NCBI GenBank assembly: GCA_003024785.1
Contig: PUQB01000208.1
Location: 272,066-336,065, forward strand
DNA: 64,000 bases
Source: Selaginella tamariscina
Taxonomy: Eukaryota > Streptophyta > Lycopodiopsida > Selaginellales > Selaginellaceae
Direction of reading: 5' to 3'
A program made the position numbers and the translations under genes. Numbering within the stretch: position 1 is the first letter of the stretch; each line of letters begins with the position of its first letter. The notes beneath the pieces are model-generated. The model had not been told where the DNA came from. It did not search any database and was given only the letters and a program-made list of their open reading frames with translations. Positions 58,247 through 64,000 of the stretch are shown here, one piece after another.

Positions 58247-59858
58247 GTTGGGGACTCCGCATGTTAGTTGTGAGGTGACTTATGTAGCCTTAGTGGTCGA
58301 CAAGACACTGTTGCCAATGCCTAGTCCAAAGGGTATGCGTCGGTGGGTTGGCTTTTACCTCAAGAGATGCTGGAATGTGCAGTGATGGCCTCTATCCGAA
58401 TGCTGCAAGGGTCCATTCATATGTGGGTTGTCAAGCCACGATCCAGGAACAAGGAAGAGAGTAGGATTCTAAGAACAAGAAGGCTTGACTCAAGAGCGAG
58501 TAGGATAGGAACTTGGAACTCAGGAACAGAACAAGGAGTAGGACAAGGAACAGGATAGGAACTGGAGAATAGGAACTATAGGAACTTAGGAGTAGGACAA
58601 GGAGCAGGATAGGAACTGGAGCAGGATAGCAGGACAAGGAGCTGGATAAACCGGAGCAGGATAGCAGGACAAGGAGCTGGATAGGAACCGGAGCAGGATA
58701 GCAAGACAAGGGGCAGGATAACAAGACAAGGAGCTGGATAGGAACCAGAGCAGGATAGGAACTAGGAACTCAGGAGTAAGACAGGGAGCAGGATAGGAAC
58801 TGGAGCAAGATAGCAGGACAAGGAGCAGGATAGGAACCGGAGCAAGAAAGCAGAATAGGAATTGGGAACTCAGGAATCAGGAGTAGGACAGGATTCAGGA
58901 GCGAGACAAGAACAGGACATGATTCAGGAGCAAGACAGGAACCGGATAGGATCCAGGAGAGACAGGAACAGGATAGGATCCGAAAGCCAGACAGGAAGGC
59001 GCAAGACAGGATCCAGGAACAAGACAAGAGCAGGAGGCAAGAGGCAAGACACAAACAAGACACAAGACAAGAACAAGGAACAAGAATAATCGTAGAATGA
59101 CTGGTGTTGATTGTAACTAATTGTACAATAATTAGGTCGAAGCTTTTATGCTCACAACTCCAAGCTAATCTGGTCATGAGTCTAATCTAGTCATGAGCTA
59201 AGAATAGTGTCCCTTATCCTCTAGGCATATCCTATAGCATATCCTATAGGAATATCCTATAGGTATATCCTGTAGGAATATCTTGCAGGCATATCTTGTA
59301 ACCCGTATCCTGTATCCGAAATCCTGCATCCTGTATCCTGTATCCTGTATCGGGTTGTACAGGGTCCCTTCACATGTGGATAGTGCAATGCTATTGCCTC
59401 CTTGGAAGGATACTACTGGACCAAAAGAGGGGCAAGAGAGGACGATTGGGAAATGTGGTAGACAGAAGAAATTTAGACATATATTGCCTATCCAGATACA
59501 AAATGGCCCCTTCCCCATAGAAGGTGGAATAAGATACAAAGAAGAAGACGGACTAGAAAGACCCAACCCATTACTGACCTTCCTACTTATATAGTGGGTC
59601 GGCTGATGTTAAACCCTAGGTCCAGGTGGCACTCCCCTACTGGTTTGCCACCATGTGACTGAGTCTTGTCTTGTAGCATTAATGTGCCTCTTTCACGTGT
59701 GCTGTCCTTAGTACCTTGGTAGTTGATCCGAAAGATCGGATCTAGTCCTCTGTAAGTGCTGCATGACATCTGTCATTGTTGGTTAGTACATGTTGTACCT
59801 TCCTATTTGGTTTTTTAGCCCTGCTGCTTGTTTGCGTTGACTAGCAATTTGACGGTGG
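58247..59858 (-). repeat. LTR at the right end (5' LTR), split by an insertion
   Basis: LTR sequence occupies 58247-58426 and 59361-59858; the insert at 58427-59360 lies between. Together about 660 bp, like the left LTR. Confidence 0.8.
58427..59360. mobile_element. Foldback-like insertion built of CAGGATA / TATCCTG minisatellite arms
   Basis: The left arm (about 58437-59084) is a degenerate array of CAGGATAGGAAC and GACAAGGAGCAGGATAG units. A unique middle spans about 59085-59205. The right arm (about 59206-59355) is an array of TATCCTGTATCCTG and ATATCCTATAGG units, i.e. the opposite strand of the same short motif. The ends are roughly inverted (ACGATCCAGGA at the left, CTGTATCGGG at the right). 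The insert is flanked by a 19-bp imperfect duplication of LTR sequence: AGGGTCCATTCATATGTGG at 58408 and AGGGTCCCTTCACATGTGG at 59361. This fits a foldback transposon, though a locally expanded minisatellite is possible. Confidence 0.5.
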
Positions 59859-59869
59859 AAACTCTTAAC

Positions 59870-60740
59870 ATGATAAAAACATTCCTTTCTCCTTATTCAT
59901 TTAGAGAACATGAAATCTTACTTATTTGCCCATGAATGCTTATCTCACTCTTAGAATCCTCTCCAAGGTTAAGAATAAGGATGACATAAGCTATTCATAG
60001 CGAAGTAAGTGGGAAAACTCCCATATGGAGAGACCCCCCTTTTCCCATACCTACCTACTCCCCATATCTCTATTGACATGCCAACTCCAACCATCACAAT
60101 CTTTTGAGAGGATCACCTTCCTAAACGATCACTTTCCTCTTAGCTTACATGATCACCTTCTAAATCATTAGAGGACTTCCTCACAACTCCCTACCTTATT
60201 CCTCCATAGTAGGTTGTCATATGGATGCACTATCCTACCTTTAACAATAACCCTAGGGTTAGGTCAACCCTAAGGGTGCTTTTAGCTATCTTGAACACAT
60301 CAAACTCATCAGAACCAACCAAGAATCTATTTGGGACATAGAAAACGAGGGGAAAGTTTTTTAGCTAAAACTGCTAGCTTTGTTTAGAGTTGTTTATAAA
60401 TACTTAACGACACCTAGTTGAACCATCACTAAATACCTAAGTCCATTTTGCTTGTTAACATAGTTTAATATATACAACAATCAACATTTAAAGTAAAAAG
60501 TGGTCATAATAAAACTATGACATACTTTTCGGCCTTTGAAAATGTCAATGTCCTCATTGATGTTAACTCAAAGAGTAGATACTATTAAAAAAATTTAACC
60601 AAAATTAGCATTGATCTCTATATAGAGTCAATAAAAAATTCACATAATTTTATATTACATAAAACCAAGTACTTTAGAACCATCATTTATTAAGTCATAA
60701 ACTTAATTGTCAAAGGCATCACTTGTGACATGAAGTCATT
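59870..60740. other. Spacer between the two LTR elements
   Basis: No open frame of note. Moderately AT-rich. Nothing recognised. Confidence 0.5.
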
Positions 60741-60747
60741 TAAAGAT

Positions 60748-61288
60748 TGTTAAAGGAAAATTAGGAGCATAGGACGTCCTACTGTAGAGAGAATAAGGGT
60801 AGGGTCCGTAGTAAGTATGGAAGGAAAGGCTTTGGAAGAGGAAAATCCTTACCGAGAGGAAAAGGTAAGGAAAGGAAAAGGAAAAGGAAAAGGATGACGT
60901 GGCGAGAGAAGGTAGTTAAGGGAAGTTAGGGCAACGAAGGAGGGTCTCCATTTTGAAGTTTTAGCAGGAGATAAAGGTTCTCTACACTTTGTCTTTTGTA
61001 TTCATGTTAGTAATGAAAGGTGCATATTAGAGAATCTTGTGTGTGTGTATGTACTCTCAATGAATGGATCTAACAAGGCAATAGCCAAAATCCGTTCTTG
61101 CCCTTGACTTTGGAGACCAGTCATAGTGGCACTGGGAGAAGTCTGATATATATATATACAGATATATTGAGAGTTGAGAAAGGAAAGGGTGTAGCCTTTC
61201 CTGTACGTTGTATGAAAGGTTTCCTGTCTGCGTGAAGGAAACAGGTTAAATAGGAAAATGAGGCAGAGAGCCCTTTTCCTGTTTAACA
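60748..61288 (+). repeat. 5' LTR of the second element
   Basis: 541 bp beginning TGTTAAAGG and ending CTGTTTAACA, so the ends are a perfect 7-base inverted repeat with the TG...CA rule. Contains a (GGAAAA)n purine tract near 60868-60890 and a TATATATATATA stretch near 61146. Confidence 0.75.
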
Positions 61289-63350
61289 ATTGGCGACCAC
61301 GGAGGGATTTCGCCATTGCAGTGTTAGCATTCATTGAGAAAAGAGGCTAAAAAGATAGAAATTCATTCTGAAAAAGGCTCGGAAGGTGTAGAGCCAGATG
61401 TGTAAAGGAGAAGGAATGAATGGAACCGTGGAGGAACCATCGTCCTGATCCAGCCTTAGCTGATCAGAGGAACCAAAGGCAGGCCAATAGAGTGGCTGCC
61501 CAACAGCAACCTGAAACTGACGAAAATAGACGTCAAAATATCCTTGGCAAGATAGTAGAGGATATTGCAGAAACAATACAGAAATCTGAGGCTGATCCAG
61601 AGAATTGGAGGCAGTATCAAACAGCTGGTTTAGAGGAAACAGTGAGAGGAGGAGCCTGTTCATATACCGAGATTGCAAGGAGAAGGATCTCCTGAGAACT
61701 CCCGAAGAGGAAGGGAGGAAGGTGTAAGAGGAAATACACCAGAGCAAAGGGTTATTACAAATATGGCACTTTTCCCGGGAATGTTTGGGGGTACGGTGAT
61801 GTATCCCACATTCTCTGCAGGAAAGAAGGAAAATCCGAAAAGGCACTTACAACAGTTTGAAGAGGTAGTAAAACTGTATAAGGTGACGGATGCAGAAAGG
61901 CTGCTTATATTTCCACATACATTGAAAGGAAATGCCTCTGATTGGTATTATGATTTAGAAAAGGAAGTCAGAGAGAATTATCAGAAGGTTACTGATGCAT
62001 TTAAGGAATATTTCAGAAAGGAGGAATTGCCGGAGGAACATTTAGAGAAAGTTAAGGACTATCCTTCAAGGCAAAACAGAAAAGATAGATGAATATACAC
62101 ACCGTTTTAAGAAACATGAGAAAAAGTGTAAGGCATATGTGAAGATGGATGCCTTATTGCAATGGTATAAGCAAGGGTTGCTAAAACCATATAGAGATCT
62201 AGCACTTACTATCAATGAAAAGGATAGAGAGGATCTCATTAATCAATTAAAAATATATGAGAAGAAGAGAAGGCAGATAGAAAAGATTGCAGAAGGAAAG
62301 CTGAAAGTATATGGAAGAAAGGAAGAATCCTCTGATGAAGAGGAAGAGGAAGCTGATGTAGTAAAAGTTCGAAAATATCCTATAGATGAGAAAGCATTGG
62401 CTCAAATGATGAAAACTTTAAAAGGAATGACAGTTAAAGAGGAGTTAAAGGAAAAAGTATGGTGTACTAAATGTAACAATCCGGGCCATACGGTGGAGGA
62501 ATGTAGGCTGCAATTGCCTACATGCCAAATCTGCGGAAAGGAAGGACATGTAGCCCGAAACTGCAGACATTTCCTGAACAGAATGTGGCTAGTATAGAGA
62601 GAGAAAGGAGAATGGATGAACGTCCACCTCCTAGAAGGTTCCCACCTAATAGGAACCGTGGGAATGATAGGAATGATAATGTCATTCCTTATGAGAAAGG
62701 AACAATATATATGGCAGAAGGAATGAAGTTCCTTATCAGAAATAGGAACAGTGGATATTATGACCGAAGGAATGATAATCCTTACGAAATTAGAGAGGAA
62801 AGTTATTATGCAGGAAGAAATGGTCCATATAAGGTGTGGCAGAATGATAGACCTTATCCTGAAAGAAATGATAGGCAATATAGAGGAGAGGAAAGACCAT
62901 ATCAAGGTCAAAGAGGCAGAAATGATTCTATAAACAAGGAAATGATAAACAAGGATTGCAGGGTAGGAATTTTCCTCCCCAGGTTTGTTATACATGTGGT
63001 GAAACAGGACATATTTTCTAGGGAATGTCCTAGGCGGAAGGTACAACCTCCTACCTCACCAAAACGACTAATGTGCAGCCTACAACACGGCTTATTCAAA
63101 TAGAGGAGGAAAAGAACGAGTATCCACCCGTGGTAAGGGCAGTTATAGCTCTTCAAGAGAAGAAGAAGGAATCCTCTTGTTATGGAGAAGGTGAGGTAGT
63201 TACTACTCCTAACAGGAAGGAGAGCTTGTTACAGGAAAATGTAAGCAAGCAGGAGCAGGAATTCTGACCAGAAAGGTCAGACTGATAACGAATCAGAAGG
63301 TACAGATAAAGGTGATATAGATAAAGGTGAACAAAGTTTTTCATTTTACC
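60748..63350 (+). mobile_element. 5' part of a second LTR retroelement: LTR, primer site, gag
   Basis: The 5' LTR at 60748-61288 is followed two bases later by TGGCGACCACGG, placed like a primer-binding site. A gag region then runs from about 61418 to 63100. It shows FPGMFGGTVMYPTFSAGKKE, ERLLIFPHTLKGNASDWYYD (typical Gag capsid helix motif) and two clear CCHC knuckles (CTKCNNPGHTVEEC and CQICGKEGHVARNC), with a third knuckle-like motif near 62990. No protease, polymerase or integrase and no 3' LTR are seen before AT-rich DNA resumes at about 63550. It is an incomplete, broken fossil. It looks younger than the Gypsy element next door because long gag frames survive. Confidence 0.75.
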
Positions 63351-64000
63351 ATTACATGATAAAACAATGGACTCCATGTATCACCAAGCTATAAATCAGG
63401 AGATAAAGATACGCTTGGACAGTTGATAAAGGTAGCTCCTTACATAAGAAACCAGATATTAAATGCATTAAGTTTAGTTCAACAAACATCACCTTCACGT
63501 GAAGGATATACAGTTTGTAAAATGGATAAATGCACGTTGTAACTAAAGTGGGCATGATACGTGAAAATGGGAATATAAAATAAATTACTAATTAATACTT
63601 AAGTTTTAATTATTAATTAATCATTTAATTAATATGTAATTAAGCCTTAAATATTAATTAATTAATTAATTAATCCTTCAATAACCTTACTTAGTAAGGA
63701 ATATTCCTAAAATATCTTAGAATATTCATATTATTCTAAAAATAGTTTACAATAATGAAGAAATACTATCAAACATAATTACAAATGAAATCATTTTCTT
63801 ATCAACATGTTAATTTTTATAAATACTTTCTTTCTATCATACAAAGAAATCTTTTCATTTTGTCTAAATCATCACTCTCCGGATTAATCAAATCATTTTG
63901 GTCAATATCTTGATGTTGTTGCCACCACTTAACACTCTCACGAATGCAATTGGGAGTTGCCATCCTTGTTAATACATAAGATGTGATAGAGAAGGTCTGC
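63351..64000. other. AT-rich right end of the window
   Basis: Contains runs of TTAATTAA type around 63600-63680. No gene or LTR end recognised. Confidence 0.5.

Larger units (their letters stand above)
49130..59858 (-). mobile_element. Old Ty3/Gypsy-type LTR retrotransposon with a nested insertion
   Basis: GC-balanced block of about 10.7 kb with an LTR at each end. On the minus strand the parts run in Gypsy order: gag-like (about 55.9-57.3 kb), protease (about 55.05-55.4), reverse transcriptase (about 53.6-54.7), RNase H (about 53.35-53.55, DHHALLYLINKP-type), integrase (about 52.3-53.0, WGLDFVGLI and SNQGSHF). RNase H before integrase marks it as Ty3/Gypsy rather than Copia. All frames are broken many times, so it is a fossil. 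Over one 130-base stretch the LTRs differ at roughly 15% by eye, mostly transitions, which suggests an old insertion. Confidence 0.85.

Noticed and set aside
58431-59177. Cys/Pro/Leu-rich ORFs (minus) and Gln/Arg-rich ORFs (plus)
   Set aside because: Translations of the CAGGATA minisatellite arms.

Overview
The window is nuclear DNA of a land plant. Genes are split by short GT-AG introns, promoters carry plant telo-box motifs (AAACCCTA/TAGGGTTT), and the gene set is plant-typical: several PLS-type pentatricopeptide repeat (PPR) genes, a type-B cytokinin response regulator, mitochondrial EF-Tu, plastid ribosomal protein bS21, a FAX/Tmem14 plastid fatty-acid exporter and phenylalanine ammonia-lyase (PAL). 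A 16-exon epsilon-tubulin gene points to a plant with flagellated sperm (bryophyte, lycophyte, fern or early seed plant), because flowering plants lack this tubulin. The PPR style looks fern- or lycophyte-like to me; the species cannot be fixed from sequence alone.

Layout. 0.1-8.5 kb: three PPR genes (9-exon minus-strand gene running off the left edge; intronless plus-strand gene; 3-exon minus-strand gene). 8.5-10.8 kb: AT-rich spacer with a 226-bp direct duplication. 10.8-13.3 kb: type-B response regulator. 13.3-16.1 kb: AT-rich spacer. 16.2-19.6 kb: FAX relic, then a RING-PHD gene (minus). 20.2-20.7 kb: RNase H-like gene. 20.8-23.6 kb: beta-1,3-galactosyltransferase (11 exons, minus). 24.5-27.5 kb: mitochondrial EF-Tu (12 exons, minus). 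27.5-29.8 kb: AT-rich spacer. 29.8-31.1 kb: bS21. 31.5-32.0 kb: unrecognised ORF. 32.5-34.06 kb: RING-PHD relic and intact FAX gene. 34.16-36.85 kb: epsilon-tubulin, head-to-head with FAX over 97 bp. 36.9-38.8 kb: two PAL relics. 38.8-41.1 kb: an unrecognised gene fragment and a TPR gene. 42.2-44.4 kb: NADPH:quinone oxidoreductase-like gene. 44.7-45.3 kb: unrecognised gene. 45.7-47.9 kb: near full-length PAL. 49.1-59.9 kb: old Ty3/Gypsy-type LTR element (minus) with a foldback-like insertion in one LTR. 60.7-63.3 kb: 5' part of a second LTR element.

Themes. (1) FAX and RING-PHD lie tail-to-tail at two places, in opposite orientation about 16 kb apart. Each place keeps one gene whole and the other as a relic, which reads as an inverted segmental duplication followed by reciprocal loss. 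(2) Many introns turn into (GT)n, (CA)n or (CT)n tracts directly at the splice donor. (3) Several otherwise perfect gene models are exactly one nucleotide short in frame (response regulator, EF-Tu, RNase H-like, epsilon-tubulin, quinone oxidoreductase), while three other genes (galactosyltransferase, FAX, third PPR) are fully in frame. Consensus deletion errors are the simplest explanation, but decay is not excluded.

All exon coordinates were derived by eye from splice motifs and reading frame; no alignment was run.
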